The position numbers and the translations under genes are program-made. The notes below the pieces were generated by a model. The model saw nothing but the letters and a program-made list of their open reading frames with translations, was not told where the DNA came from and did no database searches. This document shows positions 20,499-31,813 of a DNA stretch of 64,000 bases, piece by piece (the stretch's first letter is position 1; the number at the start of each line of letters is the position of its first letter). The stretch lies in the NCBI GenBank assembly GCA_010015745.1, contig ML978289.1, positions 1 through 64,000 of the forward strand. Reading direction: 5' to 3'. This DNA comes from Setomelanomma holmii (lineage: Eukaryota > Ascomycota > Dothideomycetes > Pleosporales > Phaeosphaeriaceae).

Positions 20499-21310
20499 AT
20501 GTCGAAGCAGGGCACTGTTGTAGAGCAGAAACAATTGTTTCTGCAGTCTCGCAAACAGCTTCTTTCGCGCGGCATACCACCTTCCGAGCGGCTTCGAAAG
20601 ATCGCAGAGGACGGCGGCATTGAGCTGAGTGTGCTGAAAGGCGTACTGGACAAAGGTACCTATATCTCGCATAGCTCACTCGGGATCAGCTGACAAACGC
20701 GGCAGTCAATCGCGACCTCAAGCAACACTCACGAAGAGTCTATAGTCGGCAAATGATAGAGCATGTTGTGGAGCAGATCGACCAACTATATTGGGATTCG
20801 GGCACGCGAGAAATTGACGAGGAGGCCGATGCAGCAACAGACCTAGTGGATGATGCGAACACGCTATACCAGAATGGCGACCTCACGCAAGAGGAAAACA
20901 TCTCCAAGCTGCCGCAGCTATGGGACACCTCCGCCGATCACTCATCCTCGCACGATAACGATGTCACTCAAGATGACTACCTCGCGTCTGTATCACGCCT
21001 ACAAGATCTCTCTGCACGCCGACAAACACTGCAGAACAAGCTCAACACATATCGCACGTTACTCTCCCTACTCGACCCGTATCGAAAGCCGAAAGAGAAC
21101 ATACAGCCAAACTTGGTGTGGAAGGACTCGCCGCTAGCGCCAGAGCTTGCAAAGACGCGGACTCTGGCTATTCGCGTTGCGGGAAGAGTGGAAGAAAAGT
21201 TTGGCGATGTCCAGGTTCCGGCTACAGCGGATGAAGAGGGGGATGTGGACATGGAGGACTTGCAGACTGAGGGAAAGAGAAAGGTGGACAAAGTGCTTGC
21301 CAGTTGGTGA
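20499..21310 (+). CDS. fta4: Kinetochore protein Fta4-like (CENP-U-related COMA/CCAN component)
   Basis: Exons 20499-20655 and 20706-21310 are joined by a 50-bp GTACCT...GGCAG intron, giving about 253 aa. The N-terminus VEQKQLFLQSRKQLLSRGIPPSERL, the central acidic coiled-coil stretch and the motif LLSLLDPYRKPKENIQPNLVWKD with a helical tail match the Fta4 family (PF13093). In fission yeast this is a Sim4-complex subunit at the inner kinetochore. The protein acts in the nucleus at centromeres during chromosome segregation. Length fits the family. The ORF after the second ATG at 20753 alone would miss the conserved N-terminus, which supports the spliced model. Confidence 0.8.
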
Positions 21311-21554
21311 TCTTTCCGTGGAAAAGAAAGTGCGCGCAGAAACTGGTCAAGAGCCCATGAGCATAATCGAGAGACGTGAAGCAGCATGGCAGTTATGATG
21401 GGCCATTTCGTGCCTTCTTCGCTCACGCTTGAAATTGTTGCTACCTGCAACTTTGCGTTGCTTCATACAGCACAACACCGCTATCGCCAATCCTCACGAC
21501 ATATGTCCCAACTGACAACATCACACCCGTTAGGATCTATTACTATCGTTCATC

Positions 21555-23249
21555 ATGACATCGGCTCCGCGTCACTGGTTCCACTCGACGTTCCCTGACC
21601 GCCAACATGAGGAACTGCATTACTCCTCGAGCAAAGCCCTCGATGAGAGACACGAACTGCAGGCGTACCAGACCGACTTTTCCAGACGGTGGTCAGTACC
21701 ACCAACGAATCCGGCTCGTAATTTACACGAATTTATCACATCTTATGTACGGGTGCTGGGACCCTACGCAGATGTCACTGTTGGCATGAGGGTAGTTCCC
21801 GTGTGCAAATCTGGATTGGGCATTTCCTACGAAAACAGAAGCTTCGATTGGCCTGGTCGATACATGTCGCACGAATACGGCGAGTGGTCCAACGTTCCTC
21901 CACCGCAATACGGGCAAGTCAGGCCTGTCATGGAGATAGGAGGTCCTCTCAACCATCCCAGCCAGCCTCTCGTTGCTTTCGTCAATGCTCTTGAACGTCT
22001 ACAGTGCGCTGGGCGTGCTCCTGAACTCGACGAGGATGCTGTCAGTCCTACAAGGCGTCGGGTGCGTGACGGCTTTCACAAGACAGCTGGCAGAGAGATC
22101 AAGAGGCTTTGGGATAAGTTGAAGGCGCCCAGCGCTGAGAGAAATAAGCTACGCCCAATTCCATGCAATCACTTTTGGAACATATACGGCAAATCGAAGG
22201 TTTCATTAATGGCAGTACGGGACGAGTCGCGCAACAAGCTATGGCAGCTACGCAATAAATCCACGCACAACTCAGGGGAGCTGCACGACAGACAGTCGCA
22301 ATCACGTCTGGTTCATTGGCAGTCGATTCCACACTTAAGAGGTGGCGGAGGCAAGGAATCACTTGACCTGCTCGATTCAGACACTAGCAGTTCGGATTCT
22401 GGGGGATCTCAACTGCGTTCCTCAGAGTCGGTGCCTGTCGTGTCGCCGGACAACGCGACTGCATCGTTGGCCGGTGCTGGTGAGCTGAGGAGGAGATCAT
22501 CGGCCTCCGGTGGGACCCAAGATACCGGTAATGCCGACCATCTACCATGTTCCGGGCTGTCGTCCGCGACGGCATCTCCGGTGAGGGCGAGCGCTTCAAT
22601 TGTTAATGTCACTCGGGACAGCAAGGAGTCGTCGCCTTCTGTCGAGTCTCTTAGTGCTATTGCTGAAGCCTCGTCACGGTCCCCGACACGCAGCGATTCT
22701 CAGTCTTCCCAACTGCCGGAAGCAGTAACCCGTTTGCGGTCAACAGTAGCTCGGGCTGCCGAAGCTAGAGCAGTGCATCGGGTCAACCAGGGTGTCATTC
22801 ATGCAGCACGAAGACTAGCTCCAGAAAGCTCGGACGAGATGATTGCCACTCTGAAAGACCAGAACGAAACCCTAGAGAGGCTGTATCTGGACAACGAGAA
22901 ATCGAACACATCTCAAGCTTCAGAGACCTTGAGGGCTCTCACCAGACCCCGTGATCGCTGCCCTGTATGCCAGAAGCCGGTTACCAGGCAAGATGCTGAG
23001 GAGAGGTGTGAGTGTTCCAATTCTCAGACGGCGAACGATGAGGTGGACGCAGTGGGAGATGCAACTCTGCTGGAAGAGGAACAGCAGCAGAGGCGTGTGG
23101 GGGATGAGAAGATGCGTCGTCAGGCTCTGGCGCTCCTTGGCAAGTCAAGCTCAGGATCGAATGCAGGCGGCGAAGGGGATCAGCAGACAAAGGGTATCAC
23201 GCAAGAGATACAGCGTGATCTACTGAAGCTTCTCAAGCGACCGGAGTGA
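21555..23249 (+). CDS. Hypothetical protein with a C-terminal Cys-rich motif
   Basis: The protein is 564 aa in a single exon with a clear ATG. The first 200 residues look folded (many W/Y/F; TSYVRVLGPYADVTVGMRVVPV). The middle (about 270-400) is low complexity, rich in S, G and A. Near residue 472 a CPVCQKPVT...CECS arrangement could bind one zinc ion, and the C-terminus is helical and Gln-rich. I do not recognise the family or a function. The GC content and codon use look like those of the neighbours, so it seems a resident gene. Confidence 0.7.
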   Translation: MTSAPRHWFHSTFPDRQHEELHYSSSKALDERHELQAYQTDFSRRWSVPPTNPARNLHEFITSYVRVLGPYADVTVGMRVVPVCKSGLGISYENRSFDWPGRYMSHEYGEWSNVPPPQYGQVRPVMEIGGPLNHPSQPLVAFVNALERLQCAGRAPELDEDAVSPTRRRVRDGFHKTAGREIKRLWDKLKAPSAERNKLRPIPCNHFWNIYGKSKVSLMAVRDESRNKLWQLRNKSTHNSGELHDRQSQSRLVHWQSIPHLRGGGGKESLDLLDSDTSSSDSGGSQLRSSESVPVVSPDNATASLAGAGELRRRSSASGGTQDTGNADHLPCSGLSSATASPVRASASIVNVTRDSKESSPSVESLSAIAEASSRSPTRSDSQSSQLPEAVTRLRSTVARAAEARAVHRVNQGVIHAARRLAPESSDEMIATLKDQNETLERLYLDNEKSNTSQASETLRALTRPRDRCPVCQKPVTRQDAEERCECSNSQTANDEVDAVGDATLLEEEQQQRRVGDEKMRRQALALLGKSSSGSNAGGEGDQQTKGITQEIQRDLLKLLKRPE

Positions 23250-23738
23250 AACCACCCGTTCACATGGCATGCTCTTGGTGGATTGATCGTCAGTAGAAGA
23301 TACGGATGGCACTTCATTTGAGGCGACGTTGAATTGATAAATGAAACATAAGCTCTTCCCTCTAAGTGCATAGCAATTTGCCGGACTGGGTTCCGTGTGA
23401 TGGGAACACCCTAGAACTACTATTGAGAAAGAGAAAGAGAAATTCGATTGACGTGCATTCAGTGACATGGGGCTGCGATATGCCAAGACGCTAGAGCCAA
23501 ATCGGTGAGAGTCGCTTGGAGACCCTGCGGCGAGCATGCATGTGAGCTCCACACCCAACACGCCTCACGACGATAGAGCGATGTGCTGAATATACTGGGC
23601 ATCGCTCTTTACACGCCGCATAATCTGACTGGACCACGCTATAGTATCCTGGACCGCGCGACGTAGATGCAATAACAATCCTGGTCTACTCCACCTCTGC
23701 GAAACGCGCCACGCGCATCCACGACCACCAACGCTACC
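23250..23738. other. Intergenic, no gene seen
   Basis: A 3' region followed by the promoter of the SIKE-like gene; a CT-rich leader with CCACGACCACCAACGC precedes the ATG at 23739. Confidence 0.4.
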
Positions 23739-24619
23739 ATGAACAACTACTCTTTCCTCTCCTCCGACTCGAACCCGAACAACCCCAACATGCAGCAAAA
23801 CATGCAGCAAAACATGCAGCCTCGCCCTCCGCCTTCGCCGTCGCCGTCGCAAGCTGGCTCACAGTACAACGGCAATGGCGCACAGCAGAATGGCATTCCC
23901 ATGGTTAACGGTCTGCCGTCTGGAGGCCAGCAGACTGACATGAATCACCTATGGGCCGTGGTGCAGCAGCTGAGTCAGGTGCTGGAGGAAAATAAGCAGC
24001 AAACGCTGGGCATCGTCAATGGGGTCAATGCTGTCAGGGCAAGGGCTGCGGAGGAGGGAGGACCAGTCAATGGGACATTCAGACAAGTAAATGGGGAGCT
24101 GGATGGTATGTCATGCTCCGTATCCTTCTCTTCGAGGACAGAGACTGGGGGGGAATAGCAAGAACACAAACGCTAATATCCTCTGCAGCAGCAACGCGTC
24201 ACGCCGAAATCGCACACCTCCAATCACAACTGACATCAACACAATCCGCCCTCTCGAACCTCAGTTCCTCGAACACCGCGCTTCAAGCCCTACTCACAGA
24301 CTACGAGAACGCGCTCACACTACTCCTCGACAAGCTACGACCATATGCATACAACCAGACGTCTAGCATACTCGCACTACACAAACACTACCAGAAGCTG
24401 TTAGAAGAGGAAAGGGGCGTGAGCATGCAGCTGAGACTCGAGCATGCGGAGTGGCAAGCGGGATTGGGACGCGTGGCAGATTATGCACGCATCGCGTTGA
24501 AGAGCCAGGGTGAGAGTGAGGAAGAGCTGCGGAGGGAGATTCGAGGGCTGAAGGAGGAGAATAGGGTGTTGAGAGGTCTGTGTGGATGGGATGAGCGAGA
24601 AGAGGAAGATAAGACATGA
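23739..24619 (+). CDS. SIKE/FGFR1OP2-family coiled-coil protein, probable STRIPAK component
   Basis: Exons 23739-24105 and 24189-24619 are joined by an 83-bp GTATGT...TGCAG intron, giving about 265 aa. The N-terminus is Asn/Gln/Pro-rich and probably disordered, including two tandem NMQQ copies. The C-terminal half is coiled coil with the diagnostic LEHAEWQAGLGRVADYARIAL segment of the SIKE/FGFR1OP2 family (PF05769). In animals, and in fungi such as Sordaria (SCI1), these small coiled-coil proteins belong to the STRIPAK phosphatase-kinase complex that controls cell fusion, septation and fruiting. Assignment to STRIPAK is by family knowledge, not by anything local. Confidence 0.75.
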
Positions 24620-24934
24620 TGCTGTTTAGCGAATGGTTTTGGTTGCATAGCGATGGCGTTGGGGAAAGATATCAAGGATTCAGAACATATTTGCAAACGA
24701 GTTTAGCGCACATTGTCTCAGCTTGCGACAGTATGTTATTCAAATCAATATCAACAAAGCAATACCCATGATCAAAAGCGCAGACCAAAGCGTATACGTT
24801 ACGCCCCGCCTCACATATCCAATCTTCCTCCCCAAACTCATCTTTCCAATACGGCATTCAACATCCCAAGATCCCACCTTCTCCCGCCTCCAAACCAGTT
24901 CCCCCATACCCCAATTCTAAACATGGTAACCTCT

Positions 24935-26637
24935 CTATTTATCAGGCAAAACATACCTCCTCTCAACACTCATCTCGCGATCCGCCTCGTCCTCCCCTTC
25001 AAACCTCAACCTCACAAGATTCTCCACACCCTCACCTTCTTCACGCTTGACTTTGCCGTCACTGACTCGCCAGCCTGCGACCACTTCGGCTTTGTAGAAT
25101 GTTGTTGTACCGGGATATCTATTCATACACATCAGCTTCACACCCACACCCACAACCCAAAGACAGGAAATCAAAACTCACAGCGCCAGAACATTCTTCC
25201 CCTTCCCCAAATCTGGCAGTGTCGTATTACTACTCGGCGGCGGAATCGGGACCAGGTGATTCACGCTTGCGCGGTACGGCATCGATGGGGTAGGCGGGTC
25301 GGGATCCGCATCGATGATCTCGTACCGGCGTTGTTTGCCCTCGCCGATTACGGAGGTCACGCGGCAGAGAATGCCTTCGCCTTCGGCGTTGGCGCGCTTT
25401 TTGGGGTCCCGGTAGAGGACTTCGGTGGAGGGGAGGAGGCGGGTTTTGGATGCGTCTGTGGGTTGGGTTAGTAGGGGGGTTGAGAAAGGAAGAGGCGGGA
25501 TGGGGTGGGTGGATGGGTGGTGGTAGGAAGAAAGATAAGGCGAAGAATGTGAGGAGGGTAGGGTGAATGAGGGGATACAAGAGAAGCGCAACACATAAGA
25601 AAGGGTTTTACAAATGAGATTCAAGACATTAAAACCTGTGCTAATCTAGGAGAAATTGCTTCCGACCTCCCTACCATGGTCGTTCTCATGAAGCGGGTAT
25701 CATACTTCTTTCCCCATGCGCCATTCGAGTGGAAAAGAAATTAATGCAGGTGCGATGTCGGCTCTAGCGTTTTCGGACAGAAGAAGAGAATGAAGAGCGT
25801 TTCTTCTTACCCTTACCCGAATCGTCCTTGTCATCCTCCAGCTTTGCACTCGCTTCCCGTGCTGCGGGTACTGAGCCCGCTCTGCTGCCGCCACTCTTAG
25901 CTACCAGCCGGTCTTTCTGGCTGCTGATGACCACCTTGGGGCTCGGGCCGGGACTGTCGGCCACAATGCTTTCGCGGTCGTCGATGGTGTCGGTGAGCTT
26001 TCGCTTACCTTGTCGGTCGCGGCCTTTGCTGTTGCCAACGCTGGGTGCGCGGGATGCTGATGATGGGGCGTCCTCGGCATTGCGCAGGGCGGAGAGTAGC
26101 GTGAGTTGCTCGAGGATGTTGTTACCGCCGTTGTCTGTCTTGAGAAGGGCCTGGAGGTCATTTGTGATTTTGACATTTGCTCTTAGGTTGGACTCGAGCT
26201 CAGCGTCAATACGAGATGACGGTGCGTCGCCACGTGCTGGTAACAATGTTAGATCTGATGTGCATGTTGGATCACAGGAACACACCAACACGGACAGCTT
26301 GATCCGCCTCGAGTTCTATGAGCTTGTCCTGGATATCATCGGACTCTTTCTGGTTCTTCTTAGTATGTTGCGAAGCCGGGTTGAATCTATTCAGGGTACG
26401 ATTTGAGGCTCAAAGAGTGGGCATCATCAAATCGTGCTGATATGAAGTGCTGAATATATTCAAGAGCATGATGGCATCGACTCGCAAGATGACGAAGCGG
26501 TGGAGATATCCAGGATCATCGCTTACCATCAATTGATCGATCCGCCTCGCATCAGCTCGGATCTGGTTCCACAGCGACCTTTCCTCATCGAATTCATCCT
26601 TGAGCTGCCCGCCTCTTGGGCGACTGCGTGCAGCCAT
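24935..26637 (-). CDS. sgf29: SAGA-associated factor SGF29 (tandem Tudor)
   Basis: Five exons (26637-26527, 26358-26286, 26236-25817 or 25811, 25455-25182, 25118-24935) join in frame and give about 353 aa. The N-terminal coiled coil (EERSLWNQIRADARRIDQLM...LIELEADQAV) is followed by a basic, serine-rich linker. The C-terminal SGF29 tandem-Tudor domain has VLYRDPKKRANAEGEGILCRVTSVIGEGKQRRYEIIDADP and ALYPGTTTFYKAEVV, ending in SVERRYVLP. SGF29 binds H3K4me2/3 and recruits the SAGA histone acetyltransferase. The third intron is long for this genome (about 355-360 bp) and two GTAAG donors six bases apart could be used. The gene converges with the SIKE-like gene. Confidence 0.85.
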
Positions 26638-27074
26638 CGTGAAGAATCGGGAAGGTGCACCTCGGGTGTCTTGACGTGAGGCGAGGTGCGACCTGATTGC
26701 GAATTTTGGGGGTGCCGGCGCGGTGAGCGCTCCCAATCATGCAGCGGGTTGAACGAGCGGAGTGATGCTGCAGGGAGTCGGAAGATGCGAGGTATGGAGC
26801 CGCACTAGTTGCCAATGAGGGAAGGTGGGTATGGAAAGACCGCAGCTTATTTCAACATACCGATGCTGTGGGAGTGAATATGCGGGGTTGTGTAGGCGAC
26901 CCACTCATGAAGATAGTACGTGCACTGGGCCGACACGCTCCACGCAAGCTAGAGATTTGACTGTGTGATGAGACACGATATAGCATCGTGCGTGAGCTTC
27001 CTGGATATAATCCAAGATCAAAGACTACTATAGCCAAGTCAATCCACCTGATTCACCCGACCTTCATCAACATC

Positions 27075-27540
27075 TCACTTCCCACCCGTCCCGCGATACG
27101 GACTCGCCAATCCGCCTCCGACCTTCCCGCCCACAACATTCCAGTCCCCCCCCCTCCCCTCCGCCTGCGCTCTATCCTCCGCAACATCATAGTCTCGAAA
27201 GTTCCTTGCTTTGAAGTCTCTCCATCGTTCACGCAGCGTCTTGTTCTTGCGGTCCGCGCGCCGCTGTGCATCTAGGTCATCATATCCGGTGGCAAGCACA
27301 GCGGCGATGGTGCTCACTGGTGCGCTGTCGCGATGTTGATTTGCTGGCTCAAGCTTTGTGGCTGATGGTTCGATGTTGGGAGTTTGCGTAGCGTGGTGGT
27401 TGGCTGGATGGCTCGGAATCATAGTAGATTAGTGGCGTTGAGTCGGTATTGACGGACGTTCTCGCAGTGTCTGTGCTTGTGTTGGCGTCCTTTACGGGTA
27501 TTTTGTCCTTGTTTGGGACGATGTCAGATTCTGAGTTCAT
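27075..27540 (-). CDS. Small charged hypothetical protein
   Basis: Exons 27540-27458 and 27411-27075 are joined by a 46-bp intron with GTCCGT donor, CACTAATC branch site and CCGAG acceptor, giving about 139 aa. The C-terminal half is highly charged and helical (AAVLATGYDDLDAQRRADRKNKTLRERWRDFKARNF), then glycine-rich (VVGGKVGGG). No signal peptide or membrane segment is visible. I do not recognise it. A one-exon reading from either Met is possible but would split the conserved-looking text. Confidence 0.5.
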
Positions 27541-27869
27541 TGCGAGCCCGAGGTGGTGATCTTGTGAAAGGGTAAAGACTCATGAACTGGTGGGGAAGCG
27601 CTTCAAATGTTTACTGCCACAGTTGTAAGGCAGTATGCCTGACATAGGGGAGTTGAAGTGCCAATGCTTGGTCTATACAGTAGGTACATGTGTGGCACAG
27701 CAAGCCAAAAGTCATCTCGAGGGCAAACAACGAGCCCTTTGACGTTACTCGCAAAACCGTGTCACGAAACGGACCCGATCGTGCAATATTATAGGGCATA
27801 TTCTTGACTGAGTTTATGACAGTGCTGCGAGTCCGTGTCGTCTGTTATATGTCTGATCGTGATCCATGG
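27541..27869. other. Intergenic, no gene seen
   Basis: Promoter side of the small charged gene and 3' side of the SET gene, both on the minus strand. Confidence 0.35.
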
Positions 27870-28727
27870 TCAAGCTCCGTCAACAACCAAGTGCACGTTG
27901 CGTGCAAGCAGCTCCTTGAGCTCCAATAGGAAGGCTCTTGATGTATCGACGGCCGGTGAATCCAGTCCGAAGCAAATGATGCACACTTCCAACTCCCTGA
28001 CTGCATATCTCGCAGCCAGATCGAGTCGCCCATGCTTCCGCCAACCGGCTGCTGCATCATGATATGCCAATCCCAAAGCCTCACCCACAATGCCCTCTTC
28101 CTTCAATAGTCTCACAAGCTCCAACTCTGGTTTGGGCATAGGCGACCTCCACAGTTGTCGTCGCTGCGAGCGAATCCGTGCATCCAAGACAACCATGCGT
28201 GCCCTGCGAACATCACTGGCCTCGGCGTCAATCCCACACGCCACGCATGCACATACAAAGCCATACGCGGATAGTTTCTTGCGCCTTTCCCTCCCGATCT
28301 GGTAGGGTCGTTCGTAGCTCAAGTTAATCTCCGTGTTCGCAGGTATGGCGACAATAGCATGAACGGTAATCTTGCTGAGTCGTGAGTTCCAGGCAAAACT
28401 GGCGTTCGGCACGCAAGAATGGTTGAATCGCGCGGCGAGTGGACAGATCGAGGTTCGCGAGCCGGTTTGCCAGGCGTTGGAGTTAAAGATGTCTATTACT
28501 TTGGCATCTCTGGCTGTCGCCTTCTGGGCGTAGAGGGTAAGATAGTATTCCTGATCGTGAACAGGCAAGGCGGAGAAAGCGTTCAACACGGCGGCGTTGG
28601 TGCGCGGTTCGTGGACGTTGAACAGAGGCGTTTCGCTGAGGATGAGGGTTCCGGCAGGTATCTGCGCATTGGAAAAGCACCCAAGGCCTTGACCAGCAGA
28701 AGGAAGAACGGTGTAGACAATTGTCAT
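27870..28727 (-). CDS. SET-domain protein (putative protein-lysine methyltransferase)
   Basis: The protein is 285 aa in a single exon. It opens with VLPSAGQGLGCFSNAQIPAGTLIL, the first SET strand set. It continues with the SAM-binding NHSCVPN at 102-108, the catalytic-type INLSYE (134-139, Tyr138) and a post-SET-like FVCACVAC (157-164). A helical C-terminal part follows. This layout is that of small fungal SET proteins related to SMYD/SET5-type enzymes. The substrate, histone or other protein, is unknown. It is divergent from the phosphomannose isomerase gene, sharing a promoter region of under 400 bp. Confidence 0.85.
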   Translation of the reverse strand: MTIVYTVLPSAGQGLGCFSNAQIPAGTLILSETPLFNVHEPRTNAAVLNAFSALPVHDQEYYLTLYAQKATARDAKVIDIFNSNAWQTGSRTSICPLAARFNHSCVPNASFAWNSRLSKITVHAIVAIPANTEINLSYERPYQIGRERRKKLSAYGFVCACVACGIDAEASDVRRARMVVLDARIRSQRRQLWRSPMPKPELELVRLLKEEGIVGEALGLAYHDAAAGWRKHGRLDLAARYAVRELEVCIICFGLDSPAVDTSRAFLLELKELLARNVHLVVDGA

Positions 28728-29113
28728 TTCGATGATCTATGCAGCCTCTGGCCAAGCTCCAATTGCATGTCGGCCATCGTGGATGTATGGGTAGTGACAA
28801 CTCCGTGTTTTGATGAGAGGATGACAAAAGCTGGAGGGTCCCAAACAGTCCCGCGGTGACGTCATCGCAAGAAGAACTTCAACGGAGCACCTCTGTGTAT
28901 ACGTGTCTACGAAAGCACTAGATAGAGTCTGGAGAGAGAAGGTAGAAGAACACAGACAGATCAACAACGAATGGAGTTTGGTTTGATGTAATGGCCACGT
29001 GGGGAGGCGGTGAGGCTAGACCCCGAAGACAACCCCACCACAGCTCTCCCTTGCCAGATATTTGAAGCTACCATCTTCACATACACAAAGCAAAAGACCA
29101 AACTTTTACAAAC
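28728..29113. promoter_or_regulatory. Divergent promoter region of SET and phosphomannose isomerase genes
   Basis: 386 bp separate the two start codons. No coding signal is seen; an A/C-rich tract precedes the isomerase ATG. No specific factor site is claimed. Confidence 0.5.
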
Positions 29114-30676
29114 ATGCGGAATCCTCTGATCAGACTTGAGTGCGGTAAGAATAGGCATGGTCTGCATTTAGTATAGTCAATTGACCATCAGGTTAGGTGT
29201 AAACAGCTACGACTGGGGTGCGATGCCCCACGATTCATGCTTGCACTCAGCGCCATGCTGAAGCGACCCAGGGAAAATCGGCAAAACCTCCGCCGCCGCC
29301 AAATTCCACGCCGCCACAGCTTCAGACTTCTCAATTCAAGATGAAAAGCCATACGCTGAGGTATGAAAGCGTCGCGTCAAAGTTGGATTGGGCAACATCG
29401 CTAATAGTCACAGCTATGGATGGGTACTCATCCCTCGCTCCCCTCCAAGGACCTCGAAACGAAGCGGACACTTCTCGACCTCGTCCAAGATAATCAGGCA
29501 CTCCTATCCTCTGATATAGCCGAGCGCTATGAGAACAAGCTTCCCTTCTTATTTAAGGTCTTGTCCATCAACAAGGCCTTGAGCATTCAGGCGCATCCAA
29601 ACAAGAAGCTTGCCGAGCGATTACATGCAAAGGATCCCAAGAACTACCCAGGTCGGTGTCGCTGTTGACTTCTGCGCTTATGGCTGATTATATGGACAGA
29701 TGACAACCACAAGCCTGAAATGACCATAGCGGTCACTCCCTTTGATGGCCTCTGTGGCTTCCGCCCCCTAGCCGAAGTCGCCCACTTCTTCAAGACCGTT
29801 CCATCTCTGCGCAAGCTTGTCGGCGAAGAGGAAGCCTCGAACTTCGAGAAGACTATCAAGGGCAAGGAGACATCAGACCAGGAGGAGGACGTCAAGGCGA
29901 ACAAGAAGGCTTTGCAGTCAGCATTCACTAAAGTTATGAACACAGACAAGGACGCACTAGTGTCCGCGGCAAAAGAGTTGACCAAGGCAGCAGAATCGGA
30001 AGGTTCAGAATTCGCGGGCTCAGGGGGTCCCTCGAACGATGGCAAAGAGCTCGCAGACCTCGTTATCCGCCTAAACTCCCAGTTCCCCGACGACATCGGT
30101 CTCTTCGTACAATTCTTCCTCAACTACGTCAAGCTCGAGATCGGCGAGGCCATGTTCCTCAAGGCTGATGACATCCATGCGTATCTCTCTGGCGACATCA
30201 TCGAATGCATGGCGTCCTCCGACAATGTCGTGCGCGCAGGTTTCACGCCGAAGTTCAAGGACGTGGACACGCTTACTACTATGTTGACATACTCGTATGC
30301 GCCGATCAGCGAGCAGAAAATGGACCCCACCGATTACCCGCACGTTAAGCACAACGCAGCCGCATACAGCTCGTCATCATCAAGTCTGCTTTACAACCCG
30401 CCGATTCCCGAGTTCGCTGTTGTTCGAACTGCACTTAATAAGTCGGGTGCGAAGGCGACTTTTGACCCAATTGACGGACCTAGCATCATCCTCTGCACCA
30501 AAGGCAAGGGAACGATCAGCGTTGGCCCGAAGGAGGAGAAGATTGAGGAGGGCTATGTCTTCTTTGTGGGTGCTACCGCTGAGGTTGTGATCCAGAGCGA
30601 GACGGATGCTGAGGATGGCGAGGGCCTTGTGACGTTCAAGGCGTTCTGCGAGATTGAGGACAAGGGAAAGCTTTGA
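29114..30676 (+). CDS. PMI: Mannose-6-phosphate isomerase (type I)
   Basis: Five exons (29114-29144, 29197-29217, 29272-29360, 29414-29651, 29700-30676) give about 451 aa. The second is a 21-bp micro-exon encoding the conserved VNSYDW. The enzyme interconverts fructose-6-phosphate and mannose-6-phosphate in the cytosol, feeding GDP-mannose synthesis for glycosylation and cell-wall mannan. Visible signatures are YAELWMGTHPSLPS, the zinc-ligand motif LSIQAHPNKKLAERLHA, DDNHKPEMTIAVTPFDGLCGFRP, and DDIHAYLSGDIIECMASSDNVVRAG with a second zinc-site region. The C-terminal cupin half ends in TFKAFCEIED. Type I phosphomannose isomerases are zinc enzymes of this length. All introns are GT-AG. Confidence 0.93.
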
Positions 30677-30807
30677 ACGATAAAGATCGCAGGGATATTG
30701 CACGGTGAGAAAAGATTATAGACGATGGCCAATGCATTATGATGCATGATCTAAGCTCCTATTTGAGGAGTCCAACCTACGCATCAACATCATGATGTCG
30801 TCCCATC

Positions 30808-31813
30808 TCAAAAACCATCCTCAATCCCCCTCTTCTTCTCCTGCTCCAACCTCTCCGCATTAACATCCCACCACCACTCATGTATCTCCTGACTACACTT
30901 GCCCCTCTCCTCATCCCACGGCTTCGGACTTAGAATATAATGCACATTCTTAACCTCCTCATCCCGCCAAATCTGATGATGCACCCCTTTACTCCGCAGC
31001 GTCTTAAGCGCATTATACGTATACGGCAGCGCGACCCACCTCCCGTTAAACAAATCGCCCAGCAACGACTGGTCGGCGAAATCATAGTCCATGCTCGACG
31101 GATGGGAAAGTTGTTCGAGGATCAGATTGTACACGGCTGCGCTGGGATTGACGACTTGTAAGCCGCCGTTGGGCATGCCGAGGCCAAAATCTGCGGGTGC
31201 GCCGTGTTTTTGTGCGGTGTCCGGGTCGTTGTGCTGGCTTGTGAAGGCGCAATTTTCTGGGATCCAGTTCTTGGGGTAGTGTGGTTTCTTGAGCGGGTTG
31301 CATACGCAGGCGTGACTTGCTGCGAATACCCTGTTTCCCTCCCCTGCGACGCTGGGTGCGTCGAGCTCGAGATCCATGAGCTCGTCCATGTTGCGCAGGA
31401 CGAGCATATCGCTGTCTAGTTGAACGACGCGGTCGTATTCTTCGAGCGAGAAGGGGGTTAGTTTGGACCAGCAGTCGTAGAAGCGCGGGTCGTTTGTGAA
31501 GTCTTTTTGGACGCTGGGGAGGAGGTATTTGACGTGTTGTTTGGGGATGCCGCGCTCGTCGAGGGCTTTGTGACCCTCAGTGGGGAAGGTGTCGGTGTAG
31601 AGCGCGATGAGGGGGTATTTTGTGCCGTGCTTTTTGAGAGAGTAGTCGAGGGTGAGGAGGCCGGTGAGGTAGGCGGTGTTGGTGATTAGGGTTGTCCATA
31701 CTGTGGGTTGTGAGCTTTCGTCTGATGTGGGTTGGGGGGAGTGATGAAGTATGTTTACCTTTCTTAGACTGCACGCCCGCCGATTCTGTGGTGAGACTTG
31801 AGCTTCCTGCCAT
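30808..31813 (-). CDS. Glycosyltransferase family 8 (glycogenin-like) protein
   Basis: Exons 31813-31759 and 31700-30808 are joined by a 58-bp GTAAAC...CACAG intron, giving about 315 aa. The opening VWTTLITNTAYLTGLLTLDYSL is the typical GT8 nucleotide-sugar strand. The DxD motif is in VVQLDSDMLVLRNMDEL, and FNGGLQV-type text appears as GMPNGGLQVVNPS. KNVHYILSPKPWDEE near the end is the classic fungal GT8 closing segment. The enzyme should transfer a hexose from a UDP- or GDP-sugar; the acceptor is unknown. There is no signal peptide, so a cytosolic role is likely. An alternative start at 31864 would add 17 residues. Confidence 0.88.

Noticed and set aside
24713..25471. 252-aa plus-strand open frame
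   Set aside because: Antisense to the SGF29 Tudor exons; Pro/Thr/His-rich text typical of a shadow frame.
25828..26406. 192-aa plus-strand open frame
   Set aside because: Shadow of SGF29 exon 3; the minus-strand reading has the family sequence.
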